Shown here in pieces: positions 33,360 through 46,338 of a stretch of DNA of 64,000 bases (positions are counted from its first letter, which is position 1; each line of letters opens with the position of its first letter). Both the position numbers and the translations under genes were made by a program. Under the pieces are notes generated by a model. That model was not told where the DNA came from. It saw nothing but the letters and a program-made list of their open reading frames with translations, and ran no database searches. This DNA comes from Haemaphysalis longicornis (lineage: Eukaryota > Arthropoda > Arachnida > Ixodida > Ixodidae), in NCBI GenBank assembly GCA_013339765.2, contig JABSTR010001663.1, positions 16,145 through 80,144 on the forward strand, written 5' to 3'.

Positions 33360-36300
33360 ACACGCTTGGTCTGCGAAATTGCTAGGGCGATGGCCACTTC
33401 GTCGGCATGTAGTGCATGGGTGGTTGTAATTGATGTACTTGTGAGGAGGGTTTGGGTTGCAGTCACAACAATTGTCATGACTCTGTTCCTGGGTAGGAGG
33501 CTGCTTTTGTATACAGTGTGCGCTAGTGGTGGCCGTTCTGTTTGACAGTTACTCTTGCTCTTGCGTCTCTGCGATCCTTGTGGTGTGTCTGATGCGTGTT
33601 CGGTAGCACTGGTGCCGAATCATTGAATTGGCGAATTCCATGTGGAAGCTGAGTCGTATCAGCCTGAGGTATTAAAGTGGTGCGCTAAGCACAGTTCGGT
33701 CAAAAGTGTTTTGCCGGTGGATGCAGAGCTGAGGCGTAATAAGTCGTTAATATGATGAGCTTCTAGGAATTCGCCCAGGGTATTATAAACTCCCAAATGT
33801 AGGATTTTCTGCGTCGAGGTGCTGACAGGTAGCCCCAATGCTTGTATGCCTCGCGTATGAGAGCTTCTATCTGGTCTTTTTAAGCCTTCGAGAGCACAGC
33901 GTAGGGGAGGGTGTAAGTAACCCTAGAGATGAAAAAGGCTTCGACTAGTCTCGGCACATCCGCCTCTCGCATACCTCTAGTTTTTGTTGTGATCCTGCGG
34001 ATCATGCGGGAGACTTTCTCTGTGGTGTGCTTAAGCCTGTCCGGTAGTTTGTTGTTTGAGCGATCCGCGTGTAAATGCATGCCCTAGAATCTCACCTGCT
34101 GAGTTGCAACAATCGGGTGGCCATCCACTTGTAGGGAGATGGATGGCGACTTGGAAAGAGTTTCTTACGCGGTGAGGACAATCAGGAGTTCAGGTTTTTG
34201 CGGCGGACGCACTAGGCCGCACTGCCGTGTGTATTGTCTTAGAATGCCGGCCGCTTGCTGTAGGTTCCTTTGTGACCCATGAGTGGCACAAAGGGTTATG
34301 TCATCCGAATACAGGGTGTCCCAGCTATCATGCACCAAGATTTAAAAAAAGAGTAATGGCGTAACCCGAATAAAGCCTAGTGGATAATGTTTGCAGTACT
34401 GTGGAGAAGCGGGCAGTATTTTTTTTCCTTAATGAGACCTAATTAATTAATTATAATTATATATCTAACTCGAGAAGTACTGTCCTAATCATCAAAGCGT
34501 CAATGAGGCACTTTTAGGTACCCACGAGGGGCATCTATTTGCGGTATTTTTAGCGACGAACAAATTGAGTACACATTTATTCTGACTGATAAAGAAAACC
34601 CGCGAAATATAAAAAATACCACATGATGGCGCCTCCGCGCGCATCGTAAAGCAGTGCCCTCAAAAAGGCTGCCTCTCAGGTAGGCAGAATGAAATAGACA
34701 AAAGAAAGAAAGAAGAAATCGCGATCGAGTTTGTGCCTTCTCTGCACACGCGCCCCGCGACTTTTGGTGTCGCTGCTCTTTCCATGCATGCCATTATCAA
34801 GGTGATGCGCTGTCTCTTCGGCCGGACCACACGCGGAGCAGTTGCTTTCAATCTGCTAATTTGGGGACGCTGCTTCACAATGCGCGCGGAAGCACCATCA
34901 CGTGGTATTTTTCACATTTCGCGGGTTTTCTTTATCAGTCAGAATAAATGAGTACGCAATTAGTTCGTCGCTGAAAACACCGCACTTAGATGCCCCTCGT
35001 GTGTACCTACAAGTGCCTCATTGACACTTCAGTGATTAGGGCAGTAATTCTAGAATTAGATAATTAATTACAATTATTTAGTTAAGTCTAATTAACAAAA
35101 AAATCACTGTCCACTTGTCCACAGTACTGAAAACATTATGCACTAGGTTTTCTTCGAGTGACGCCATTGCTCTTTTTTAAAATCTTGGTGCACGATAGCT
35201 GCTACACCCTGTATAATGTATGCCATATGACTTGTAAAACAGCCAGGAGGCCTCCGAGGGGTATACTAAAGAGAGAAGAGGACAGCTCTGCAACCTGGGG
35301 TGTGCCCTTGTTGCCGAAAGAAACTGTATTTTACTTTGTCTCCCACCTTCGGAATGGCTTTCTGTCATCAAGGCAGTCTGGAATGTATTTGAAGCTGTGG
35401 TCGCCGCAGTAAGGTCATTGAGCTTTTTGAGCACGGCCTTGTGACTGGTATTGGCGAACACCCCTTTCAAATCCAGGGTCAAGATGGGTTTCGGGTTATC
35501 GTACGCGGCTTTGAGCCTAACCTCTTCCTTCAGTTGAAGAAGGATGCCCCGCGTGTAGAGGTGAATCCGAAATCCACACATGTTATGCAGTAATTGTGAA
35601 CATATCTTGTTCGAGGTAGTGCTACAGTCTTTTTTGGATGACGTGCTCTAGAAGCTTTCCCAAACACCAGGTCAGTGATACAGGGCGCAGAGTCTTTGTG
35701 CTCGGTGGTCTTCCAGGCATCGGAATAAGGCGCACCTCTGCCGTCTTCCATTCTTCAGGAAGTTGCCCGTACCTTTATCCGGAGTTGGGATGGACGGTCA
35801 GGTCAATAATAGTCATCATCCAAGTTCGCTAGAAGCTTGTTAGTTATGCCGTCCTCCCCTGGGGCGGTGTTGCGTATGGTGGCCTTTAATGCCGCATTTA
35901 CTGAATGGACGTAAATGTCTTCATCCAGTTTGAGATTTGGTTGTTCCGAATACGAAGGTAGGGGAGTTTTGGGATGGGCGGGGAGTTATTTGCCGCGGAG
36001 GGACTTCATGAGGGTACTGGAATCTGCTGGATGAGAATGAAATATTTTTCATGGAATGACTTGATTCGGTCTCACTTTTTGAAGCTTCCATGAAATATAT
36101 ATGCAGACTGCAGGTCTTTGACGTAGTGGTTTGGCCCTGGATAGTGTTTAAAAGGGATAGACAGCCTTCTTTGCCCAGGTGCACAGCATAGCGGGCTGGT
36201 TCTTTGTTACCAGGCATATCCTCTTTTTCAAACGACGATCTAGGCGCTGTAATTTCCAGCGTTTGATGACGCTTCTACTCGCTTCTCATAATTGGAAGAG

Positions 36301-37520
36301 GTGTAGACGTACACAGCAGGTCGTACCGGTTATCTGAACTTTTTGTGGCCCAATTCGCATCCTCGCGCAGTTAGATGGTCTATTCTTCTAGAGTGAGCGA
36401 CGGGATGGTTGAACTGTAAAGTCGGGCTGGGTCCCTTCATACTGAAAAGTTGGGTGAATCTGTGAGGTTCGCTCAGCCCAGTGGGATAGCGTATTCGTCT
36501 CCAAGTACTGTCGCGCCCAGGATCGAATGGTCGCTTCCTAGGTTTTCCCTTGTGTGAGACCATATGGCCGCAGCGTTTCCCGTGGTGATGGCAAGATCAG
36601 GGGACGCGTCTTTGGAGACACTGTTGCCCATGCGCGTGAGAGAATTTGGGGCCGACAGCAGGGTGAATTATTCCTCTTCAAGGATGGAATGCAAAGCGGT
36701 TCCTCTCTCGTTGGTGTAGCTGTATTCCCGTAAGGGGTGTGCCGCGTTGAAAGGGGTTAGACAATGCAATGGGCTTTGTCTTCTTGATCACGAAATAGAG
36801 GCTTACATCTTGGCCTTTGTGACAGCAAAAAGTGTTTAGTAAGTATAGGCTCTTCACCATTTCAGCGTTACTCGGAACGATTCCCTTTCGTATTCTAATT
36901 TTGTTCGACTGCTTGGGTGGTTGCTGTATAGCTGTGCTTCGCTTGCTTATTAGCGTCGCGATAGAACTGGTGAGTCCGTAATCATGTGTGATAGAGACGG
37001 GAAGTTTTGGGGGGAGTTTGTTTCACGAAGAGTAATGATATTTGCTACCTCCTGGGCCGCGGCAATGTTTTGAACCAATGATCTGGCCTTGTTCTTGAAG
37101 ACCGTACAGTTTTATCGCAATATTTCCAGATTTAGTACGCCTATTCTGGTGAGTTGCCATCTTGAGAGGTGGCATCCTCTGGTAGGTGTGATGTAGGGCT
37201 GGAGGTCTCGGCGAGAGTGGGAGGAGTGGTTGAGTGTACCTGCATGTCTACTTTATCTAATGTTGCGTGGTTTGATTTAACATGAACATCATTTGCTTTA
37301 CGGTATTAGCGATTTGGGTATTCTCTTGTGCCAGCGAGAATTTCAATCCATGGGAAAGCTGTTTCTGAAATTAGTATTTGCGGGGACGTTGATGCGGGCG
37401 TTCGGGTTTTTGGCGTTTCTAAGGCATGAGTGTGGTTTTGTGAATTAACTGCGACTATGACTCGATTATTATTTGGTGATGCCATTAATGGTATTTTTGT
37501 TACGGACACCAGACATTATA
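33360..37520 (-). mobile_element. I-like LINE, near full length but decayed, split by a MITE
   Basis: Reading leftward, an EN start (LEILR-x-NCTVF, then LVQNIAAAQE) lies near 37130. The EN C-terminus (PDLAITTGNA and ENLGSDHSIL) is near 36600-36500. RT motif A (ILTLDLKGVFANTSH) is near 35480, and a sequence ending ...WHTLY runs up to 35213. RT motif C continues after the inserted MITE as SDDITLCATHGSQ near 34310. The post-RT segment VSRMIRRITTKTRGMREADV is near 34010. Frameshifts and stops are frequent. Motif A has FAN where FDN is usual. It lies on the same strand as the host gene, just 3' of exon c. Confidence 0.8.
34312..35211. mobile_element. Foldback MITE (TA target) inside the LINE RT motif
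   Basis: The tips are CAGGGTGTCCCAGCTATC and GATAGCTGCTACACCCTG, flanked by TA on each side (34310-34311, 35212-35213). The arms are about 330 bp inverted copies around a loop of about 250 bp. No transposase is present. CAGGGTGT tips and a TA target suggest a Tc1/mariner-dependent element. Confidence 0.9.
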
Positions 37521-37658
37521 TCTCCACTCCCCGCAATAGAACGGTGTTTACAAGTTACGACGGGCCCGACACTAGCCATCGACTATCGGTCCTTTACAAA
37601 TGTGAAAAGAAATGTTACACAATTATAAATCAACATTCAAAACTCTTTCAGTACTGAC

Positions 37659-37799
37659 CATCCGGCTTGCGCTTTGTGTGGTCGGCGGGGGGGCCGTTGA
37701 GGCCATAGCTGTACTGACGCGTCCAGTCGAGGTCGTCAAGTCCGTCTGCAGGGTGCGGGTTGGTCCAGCCGCACGTGTCTTCTTCAAAGTTGCAGTCAC
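37659..37799 (-). CDS. MAM-domain gene, exon c (start of MAM domain 2)
   Basis: This 141 bp exon reads DCNFEEDTCGWTNPHPAD, then DDLDWTRQYS and PADHTKRKPD, the canonical N-terminal MAM strands (C-x-FE-x-CGW, DW-x-R, DHT). The acceptor is TACGCTCAG before 37799 and the donor GTCAGT at 37658. Entry phase is 1 and exit phase is 1. The split codon with exon b becomes Ser, so domain 2 starts two residues after the last Cys of domain 1. Confidence 0.93.
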
Positions 37800-38159
37800 C
37801 TGAGCGTACATTGAGAACATGCGCATCACAACCGCGTGTCAACGTTTTTTGGTGGCGCTAAATCTCCATATTTTCACTTTTGCGCTAGCGTATACGTAAG
37901 GGAAGGTCGGAAGCCATCCGGCCGCCGCGTACTTCACAGCAAGTACGTTACAAGTTCTTTTTCCAAAATCAGGGTGGCCAGATGGAAGTGCGGTACTTGA
38001 ATATTGAGAAGCGTTTACAGTGAAACGCCCGTATAACAAGGCATGTGGCGCAGCGATAATTCTTCGTTACACAGATCCCTTCGTTAGCTGCGTCGCGCAC
38101 TTTAGATAAGCATACTGAGAGGAACAATCATCAGATTTAGACTGCCGAAGGCAAAAGAA
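37800..38159. other. Unassigned intron stretch
   Basis: Short intron piece upstream of exon c. Nothing was recognised. Confidence 0.4.
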
Positions 38160-38724
38160 AAATTGCGCCCATCTTCCCGCGAGGGAACTCTGGTGTGATG
38201 CGACGCATCGGGGGGTTCAATTGGTGTTTTCGTTGGGTTGATTCTCTAAATCGCGTGAAATGTGTTGTGAACGCGCATGATGCATTTCCATCACATGCGG
38301 GTGTTCCTATACGCGGGACAATATGCGTAATTGTGTCACACCACTCACTAAAGGGACCGTCGCTTCCATCACGTCTTCATCGGAAGAATCAAGTCAAGCA
38401 CGAAGTAGTCAAGCAAGGTCACGCCAAGTGCGAGAGCGAGCGCTTGACTGAACCGCCGCAGCGCGATACCCGCTTTTTATTCACAGCGCTTGAAGGAGAG
38501 GAGACAATGGAGGAGTGTCGCGCATGCGCGCACTTGCGCTCGCCGGAGCAGTTGTTAATGCAGCGTTACGCAGCGAAGCGCGCCAGCTGTGGTATGCCAA
38601 TGAGCCGGAGTGAGAGTGTTGCACACAGCTGTGGGAGAGAAGAACGGAGGAGGGATGCGAACGGACGGCGCGACGACGACGCAGGAGGGACATGCCTCAG
38701 AGCAAGAGATGCGTCGCATCTAAT
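38160..38724 (-). repeat. Family A repeat, copy 4, with embedded core promoter
   Basis: Read on minus, it starts at TAGATGCGACGCATCTCTTG and ends at GATGCGTCGCATCACACCAG, followed by CTCGCGGGAAGATGGGC. It contains a TATA-like AATAAAAAG (weaker, T at 38479) 30 bp before the A (38449) of a TTCAGTC. It is strongly similar to copy 6 at 55434. Confidence 0.75.
38446..38482 (-). promoter_or_regulatory. TATA-like box plus initiator in Family A copy 4
   Basis: The TATA position carries a substitution (AATAAAAAG where copy 6 has AATATAAAG). The TTCAGTC initiator and 30 bp spacing are kept. Confidence 0.4.
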
Positions 38725-39409
38725 AAACAGTTTTGTTCTGCTCACTAGTATGACGTACTGAATACGCAACCACCACCAAACTAATGCTGTCGAGCTTGAG
38801 GGCGCGCTGCGGCGCCAGGTAAGAGAGAGACGTGATAATATATCCGCAGTGCGTCAAATCCCATCACCGCTTCGCAGTTAATCACAACTTTTGGCTCCTC
38901 CGCAAGCTCTTCATCACTGCTCGTCTCATCATTTCCGGCGTCCCTTTTTTTTATGATGGCATCTACGATTTGGTCAGTTGTCAGGTCATAGTGAGCCATG
39001 ACCTGGACGCCCACCGAGACGTTTCGCGGCAGTCACAAGCGATACTGCGCCGCAACACGCACTGTACGTGTTTATCGACTCCTACAGTTACATGGCCGAA
39101 CTGGACGACTCACGGTCTTCGGCACACCTATCAGCTGCGCGTTACCACGTGCGCGGCTACGCGCATTCGATATCGAACCATAATTCAGCGATGGCGAACG
39201 CATGAGTTTCTTCGTTAACTAGGCAAATTCGCTGTAGTGTTCTTCGCTGCAGTGGCGTTCACAATGCATAAGAAACATTGGAATCTGGCCGCCCCCTATG
39301 ACATGCTTTGTTCTACAGGCTGATTCGTAGTAGAAACGTTCGCTCTAGCAGCGTTTGACTGTACACACAGCAGCTCAAGAATAAGAGAGAAAAAAATTAT
39401 TCCCAGCTC
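38725..39409. other. Unassigned intron stretch
   Basis: No gene or clear repeat was recognised. Confidence 0.4.
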
Positions 39410-40010
39410 CGCCCAGTGTGTAATCTGCAAAAATTTCTCCGCATTTCCCCGAGGGGAAGAATGTGAAAGTGCGAATGCAGGAGTTGAATTTGCGCGGTTC
39501 GGTAATGTTCGCGAAAGGGAGATCACACACACACACACGACTACAAAGAAAGAAAGATGCATTTATTCACAGACACCTATTTGTGTTGTCGTTGTACTTG
39601 ATTGCTAGAGCGGATCTCAGCTTTGAAATTTCGTGTCAGTACTCCTTTAAGCGGGTGCATTAGCCCTTCTCACGCCCGATTCCTGGCCAATCCCCCACGT
39701 GGGTATGTGCCATGCACAGACACCTATTTGTGTTGTCGTTGTACTTGATTGCTAGAGCGGATCTCAGCTTTGAAATTTCGTGTCAGTACTCCTTTAAGCG
39801 GGTGCATTAGCCCTTCTCACGCCCGATTCCTGGCCAATCCCCCACGTGGGTATGTGCCATGTCAGCGGCCAGGCAGCGCGCGCCCATCTCCCCCCGTTGC
39901 CAAGGAAGACGAGGAGCGCGCGCACCCGCAGCTGTTGCTATGTGGACGGACGGCGGTCAACGGAATTCAGGGTCGCTTATAAAGTGCATTCCCACTTAAA
40001 ACCGGCGCGG
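39410..40010 (+). repeat. Family B repeat, copy 2, with segmental duplication and TATA
   Basis: It corresponds to 29480-30080. Here a 147 bp segment starting CACAGACACC at 39568 is duplicated at 39715, ending at the first part of the CCAAT/E-box unit. GGCCAAT and CACGTG occur twice. A TATAAA (39978-39983) lies downstream in the sequence GGGTCGCTTATAAAGTGC. Confidence 0.75.
39568..39861 (+). repeat. 147 bp tandem duplication
   Basis: The two units 39568-39714 and 39715-39861 are almost identical. The junction falls at CCATG/CACAGA. Confidence 0.9.
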
Positions 40011-41040
40011 ACCTGCATGGTTCGCTTGTGTCGGCTCAAAAGTCAACGGGGGCTGGCCAGAAAAGCGCAGCGCTTTCGCCGCAAAAATTCAACGGTTCGC
40101 GCAAAGTAATCGGCCGCTAAATGTGAACGGTGGGAGTCGCCCTTTCCTGTCACTCCTCTAGCGAGAGAGATAGGACGCCCACCTGCAAGCCCAGTGCACC
40201 CTCCATCGGTGGTTCTGAGAACCGCTTTCTGCGAGGCCGCTGGCGCGCCTTGGAACCCGCTCCTACATCTATAAGACGCACGACCTTCTGCATACGGGCG
40301 GAAAAGCTCAACTTACAAAAGCTCCGCTCTTAAAACCGTTAAATCTTGAATTCCGGCTGGAAAGTCTATTTTGCAGACGTTTATACAGGGATATGCTACA
40401 CTCAACTTGCGCTGCAATGCTTTAAAAAAATTACAGCCGCTGTTGTTGTGCTGCATGGTAACCCACACCATACATAGACGCATGTTCAGTTGTTTTTGCC
40501 CTTCTCTAACCTTGGGTGCTCGCGCTAACACAGATGTGCCTTCATACGTGCTGCCCCTTAGAGGTACTGTTCGCCTACGCCCGTATTAGCCTCTTGCGTT
40601 TATTCCATCGCGCTGTGACCGGACGTCTATGTTTCCACCACGATCTCTCAGAGGCAATGAAAGATAAGCACATTGATATGTGGCCAGGTTGAAAAAAGCG
40701 CTTAAGTAGGCAGGGCGAAGGAAATAACTTCACAAGACCAGCGCTTACTATCAACTGATTGTTTACTGGAAGAAAAACACACAAAAAAATACCGTCGCGC
40801 ACATTTTTGGTGCACATAAAATAACGAAGTTACAAATTCGGCAACCTTTGCAATTGAGATGTGAACACTGAGGAGGAAAGCCAAGCTTTCTCTATGTAAA
40901 CTGAGTTAAATCAAAGTCCACAACTCACGCTCCCAAAGTTCAAAAGTGAAGCTGCCGGAGTCTAGAGCTAAAGTCCACTTCAATTCAGCTAAAGTCCAAA
41001 GCAAACGCCCCGCTGCAATTCCAAAGGAAATCCCGAGCGC
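40011..41040. other. Unassigned intron stretch
   Basis: A CTATAAG lies at 40269-40275. No gene was recognised. Confidence 0.35.
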
Positions 41041-41045
41041 CCAGA

Positions 41046-41118
41046 ATGCGATGATAGCGCAATTGGATAGACGCCGGTTTTATTACGCGAGAAACCCAGA
41101 TTCGGTTCCGACCACGGG
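41046..41118 (+). repeat. tRNA-like sequence, degenerate
   Basis: It has an A-box-like GATAGCGCAATTGGATAGAC and a weak B-box-like GATTCGGTTCC. It is probably a decayed SINE head. No cloverleaf was confirmed. Confidence 0.35.
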
Positions 41119-41196
41119 AAGGGTTTTTTTTTTTGTGATTGGCTGCACGCGTTATTGCTACCCGCCCCTGTTAACTCCTCACCTTCGGTCTTTTGG

Positions 41197-41268
41197 AGTC
41201 ACCCAGTGGTTAGGTCGCAGGTTTCAGCGCGTAAAGGTCCCGGGTTCGATACCCGGGACTTCCCTAGC
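41197..41268 (+). repeat. tRNA-like sequence (SINE head)
   Basis: It has an A-box-like CACCCAGTGGTTAGGTCGC and a strong T arm, TCCCGGGTTCGATACCCGGGA. The anticodon arm is poor. It is likely the head of a tRNA-derived SINE, with AT-richer sequence downstream ending in poly-A near 41445-41458. Confidence 0.5.
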
Positions 41269-41459
41269 CACATTTCCTTCTTCAGGCGCGCACTACCAAC
41301 ACCTGATCCTGAGCTTCATGCCTCCGCACCACTTTTCCTCACACTTCTTGGCCTACAATTTTCCCCCTCTCCACTTCGCCGATGATGATAGTTCTCTGGT
41401 AGCGACCGGCATGGACAGAGCCCACGCCTAAACAGCTCCGCCGTTAAAAAAAAAAAAGA

Positions 41460-44112
41460 AAAGTTAGTGAAAAGCATACATCATCCGCTCAACGAATTTG
41501 TTTGAGTGCGTGTTCAATTATATCAGTGAGCAATCATTATTTCCGCGCTTAAGCTACGTGTCAGCGCAATACATTGGTGAAGATAAGCAAGCTCGTCTTG
41601 CAGGAGGGCAGAGATGGGGACCATAGATGGATGCCAAAAAAAGAATGGTTGGTAGTAAGCGCTCTCCCTGTGAAGTTCTTTTCGTTTTAATGTATACTTT
41701 AGCGCTTTTTCCTAACATGACATGATATTTCATGGGCTCCATTGCTACATGGCTGCCATGCATATAAAGTGGACGACAGCGAGTTTAATTTGGAGCCCAT
41801 AGGTCAAGAGACGAGCTACCTATGTTGTTGCACGGAACGTGTACATCGCGGCCCTCCCGACACCCAATGTTCTTTGCTACAGTGCGAAGGAACGGAGTGC
41901 GCACGTGAGGTCAAGTGTGAATGTGTCGCGCATTTTGCTTGACAAGGAGAAAAGAAGTCGCATTGCTAAGGTGCAGACAAAGCTCAAATTGACAGGAATC
42001 GCGGCTCTACCTCAATTCCGCGAAAAGCGAAGTGATGCCAGGCTTGGCGGGAGGCTTCTTTATTTTATTTCAAAATGTTGCTTACACATACATTGTCTGA
42101 TAAGAGAGGGCGAAAAAAAAACTGCCTGACTGGGGACCTGACACCCTGAAGACACCGCAAAGGAGCATAAAGCAATAAAAGCAGCATTGCACGCGTGAAA
42201 AAAAGTTTTAAAGGCAGGCTATTGAAGCTCACCAAAAAAAAAAAAAAAACAAGGTAGCAGAAGATGGATAATTTCGGGCAGTAATGTTCAGTGCGTAATC
42301 AGAGCACTTTGAAATCCGCCATACACGTACTCACACAGGCTGCATATTCCCGAACGAAAGCAATTATTTCCCGCAAAGCATGTTCCCGGTTTATAGGGTT
42401 CCTCTCGGTCACACGATACACGCGGTTAGAAATCAAGGGTAATGCACTGTGTAGCACTGCACAGACATAAGGGGATACGACGTTCCCGGAGGCGAGTGTA
42501 CAAATTCATGAACAGTATGAAGAGTTTGGTTATAAGGTATAATACCTGAAGTTACGAATTTTAATCAGCCCCCTCAAAAATAACCATGGCGTACTGAGCC
42601 ACTAGCATTAGCTAGAATAGATACGAAGTGTTTTTGCACACCTAGTACGCATGGTCGCGTACTTTTCACGGCAATGTTTGCAAGCTAAGCGTCGAAATAC
42701 GTGGCTAACGTGGAAGGATGAGCTACGTTTTGTGAAAAATGTATAAAGCAGGTGGAGTGTAAGCTGTACACGTAGGCCACTGGCCTTCCGTGGGTTTCTC
42801 TTCTGTGCGCAGTCTCCCTTCCACTGGTCAATCGCTTTACAAATTACATGGCGTTTCATCGTATATCTCTGCTCACATACACCGCTGATCGCCGATGTCG
42901 AATTCAATCAACATTCACGAAGTTGAAAATTGGCTGAAGGATTGGCTTTTAGGCTCACTGGTTCAGTCACGTGTGCATATCGCGTTTTCTCACTAAATAT
43001 TCGGCTGCAAGTGCAGTGGCTGTGCTAACTCCTCTTCCTAGTTTCTCGTTGTCTTCACGCTTCCTTCACCACGAAGTGTTAACAATACGCCCGACGTTCT
43101 ACATTACTATTGAGAACGCTGCATTGTTTTTTATCGCTGTCAGAACATGAAGGCTTGGGCGCTCAATACCCATTTTAGCGGAATTCGCGTTCAGTGGGCG
43201 TTTCAGAAGCCGAGTTTGGCGTCGTTGTATTCGCCCGGTGGCCCGGTCGCCTCGGTCCACGGCATAGCCAAGTAACAACACGCGCTGGGCGCCTTGACGC
43301 AACTGGCCCTGCAGTAACGTTTCCTATGCCTAGCCACGCTGTGACTCGCTCCGCAAGGGTGCGCCAACGCTCTCTTGCGGCTCTATTCTCTTCACAGCAG
43401 CCTTTTAAAGCAAAGCTTTACCATGACTCCGGCCTTAGTAATCTCCTTCAAAGAAATTAAGACATAGACTTCGTCTACTGGTGCTTATCTGTCCGTGTCT
43501 ATTACGATCATTTTAAGTTCTTTGTACCCCTGAACTAACTCGCGCAACAAAGCACTTTATTAACTTAATAAGCTCGTGGAGCGGTCTCGCCATCCCAGGA
43601 ACTTCAGCCTTCTTTTCATCGCAGCTGCACGTTCCCTTGACGACACATCACGTGTCTCGCCGTACCGAGCTCCGCCGACGGCCGCGCTAGCCGCCGCCGC
43701 CGCCGCGGCTGCCGGCTTGACGCATCTGGGTCACCGCCTGATCGCATGACTCGCCGCTTGCGTGCGAGCTTGGACAGGGGGATGAAACTCCGCCGTTTTT
43801 CTGTCCCGTGACTGCAGCGTCCCTAATGTTTGGGGGCAGCACTACATACGAGCGTAAATGAACGTTGTTGTTGCATTCTAGATTGATTACCAGGTTACTT
43901 ATGAATTATAGAGTTTTTAATATGCAAATGTGCTTAAAAGTTGCAGTTCGAGATTGCGAAAATACGAGCGTCACCCGGAGTGGAAAACGGGAACCGCGCC
44001 TTTCTATTTCGCACTGCTCAAAAGGGGTGTTTCTTGTCGCGTCCGCAGGTATGCTACGATCCACCGTGTTCCGAGGGCCGGTTTTACCACCCTAAGTTCG
44101 TTTTGTCTAAAC
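41460..44112. other. Unassigned intron stretch
   Basis: This is part of the 11.8 kb intron between exons b and c. A poly-A run lies at 42233-42249 and GCCGCCGCC repeats near 43690-43710. No gene or RNA was recognised. Confidence 0.4.
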
Positions 44113-44633
44113 CAGGGGTTCTCAAGCATGTTGGCCCCAGGGAACCCTGCTAAGTTCCGTTAAGTGCCAAGGAAACCCCCCCACCCCTCCCGCCATTTTT
44201 AATTCCGTTCATGCTACATTCACGTGCAATAAACTCAAAAGCAAGCAAGGGTATCGTTTTTTCCCCGTCGACTTTACGCGAATGCGTACGCTAGCGCCAC
44301 CTATCTCCAAACAGGAGAAATGCGCATGGGGGTAATATAAGGCCGAGATCAAGCGGAATAGTTTAACCACGTGACCCGTTTTCGGAGTCTGGCTGGCTAC
44401 AAGCTGCTGGCGAGATTTATTGCGCAGATCGCGCGTTTCTGTTATGCGCCGAGATGTGCTTACTGACACTCGGGCGTGAGTAATGGAGGTTCCTTAGATC
44501 GATCGCACCTCAAGTTCACCATATAAGACTTTGCGACTGCGGAACCAGGGAAAATTAATCAGTGGCTCGCGGAACCCTGAGGAAGGGCCTGCGGAACCCC
44601 TAGGTTCCGCGGAACCCACTTTGAGAAACCATG
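44113..44633. mobile_element. hAT-like MITE
   Basis: The left tip CAGGGGTTCTCAAGCATG and right tip TTTGAGAAACCATG are the termini typical of hAT elements (CAGGGGTTCTCAA). Subterminal GGAACCC motifs occur near both ends. No transposase frame was seen. The 8 bp target duplication expected for hAT is not clear. Confidence 0.65.
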
Positions 44634-45540
44634 AACAAACGCATGAATGGATTCGCGCCGTCGTCACAGATCGTGCTGTACGAAGTGGAGTCAAAATTAT
44701 TCACGCCAGGCCGCATAAAATTCTTTTGTTGGATCCCGGCGGACGAAATGTACGATCTGCAGGCTGCTCGTTCTGCTTTTCTACGCTTGCACGAGATAGC
44801 AGGATGCGGTTGCAGCAGCAGCTTTATAATTTAAGTGAGCATACACGTGCACTATTTATTTATTACATTCTGATTGTCTTCTTTGGCTCAGGAATTGCGC
44901 ATGAAATGTGCGGCAGAGCATCTGGTAATTGATCCAATGTCTACATTAGCTACACACGTTTGTCTATACGTGCGTTACTGATTTAATGCGTTTCGATCGT
45001 GCGTTTTGCATTTTAGCGCAATTGAGTGCACGGTATGCAGCAAAATGTATACGAGGCAACATATACAATAACTGATGGAACAGTGTGAGCCTATGTGCAC
45101 AATTTTGATTACTATATTTTGCTTGCCTGCGTTTAGTTTGTTTTAGTAGCTTGTGTTGCTGTTATTATATTATTATTTTTTTTCTGATTATTATAATTAT
45201 CAGTATTGTTATCGTTATTATTATCAGCCTATTTATGTGTACAGGTGAAGGAATGTATCTCCCATACACTTATGGCTCAAAGGGTAGGTCCGTAGGTTCA
45301 TATCGTATTTTTAGCACTATGTTAACTAAGTAGTGACTACATAAATTATTTTATTGCGTTTAAATTGTGTGTTCTGCATTTTCTCTTCACGTGAATCAAC
45401 GAAACATAGCAGAATGAATTTGTAGCAATAAATATACAAAATAAGCAATTACTGTATATGTTTATAATACAATCATAACTATAATTCCGCCACTTAAAAT
45501 TTATAATTTACGCTTCAGTTCCGTGCTTAGAATTTCAGCT
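44634..45540. other. AT-rich unassigned intron stretch
   Basis: It includes an ATT/TTA-rich tract at 45160-45235. No gene was recognised. Confidence 0.4.
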
Positions 45541-46338
45541 TTAAAGGGACCGTGCAACACTTTGCCATCGACTACTAGTAATGTATTTTGGGATAAAGTC
45601 TATTGTCCCAGAAATCTCCTCCCGCAATAATTATGAAAATCAGTTCACAATTAACGAAACTACGCGCGATGAGAAATCGCGCATAATCGTTCCCTCTCAA
45701 CTCGACCGCGGACAACGCGACGAAAGCTGCGCGCTCTCTCCTGGAGAGGGGGGCGGCTCGCGGCGTTCTCTTCCGCGGCCTTCGATATATCACATGCCGG
45801 GTAGTTTTCTCCTTTTCTCCGCAACGCGGAGGGGCCTATTTACGGTCTGGTGCCACAAAAAAGCAGGCATGCCTGCTCGCAAGTGCGCGCTCGGGCTGTT
45901 AGGGCATTTTTGAAGCAATCAACGTTTGTAGTCGAGTGGTCCCGTTGAAAGGGAAGTATTGAGCTCATCACTCAAGATCCGCGCACACTCAAAACACAAA
46001 AGAAGCGGCAAAACTGTGCCTACAGGTTCAGGCATAGAAGAGGTTCGTACACAGCGATGACGACGACGCAAATGGGAGAATCTAGCCGCGAAGTTGATCA
46101 GTGAGAGCCAATCGGGCAGCTATGGCCAATGTGACGTCCCTTAGGCCATGCCAGGGGTTGCATAATGAGGACAACTGAAGAGAGAGCGGTTGGTTTTTCC
46201 GCGTCTTTCACATCGATTTGCGCGCTCACCGCTTCACGTGCACGTGTAATATTTGGCTCAGGTATTCCTGGCAGTGTAATCTAAACGTCGCGCAGGTTTA
46301 CTTGCACTGCTCAAAGAGTGTTGCAGGGTCCCTCTAAG
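45541..46338. mobile_element. Family C element, copy 2
   Basis: The left tip TTTAAAGGGACCGTGCAAC and right tip GTTGCAGGGTCCCTCTAA are inverted. AATCTCCTCCCGCAA lies about 75 bp inside the left tip. It is about 0.8 kb with no transposase. Confidence 0.65.
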
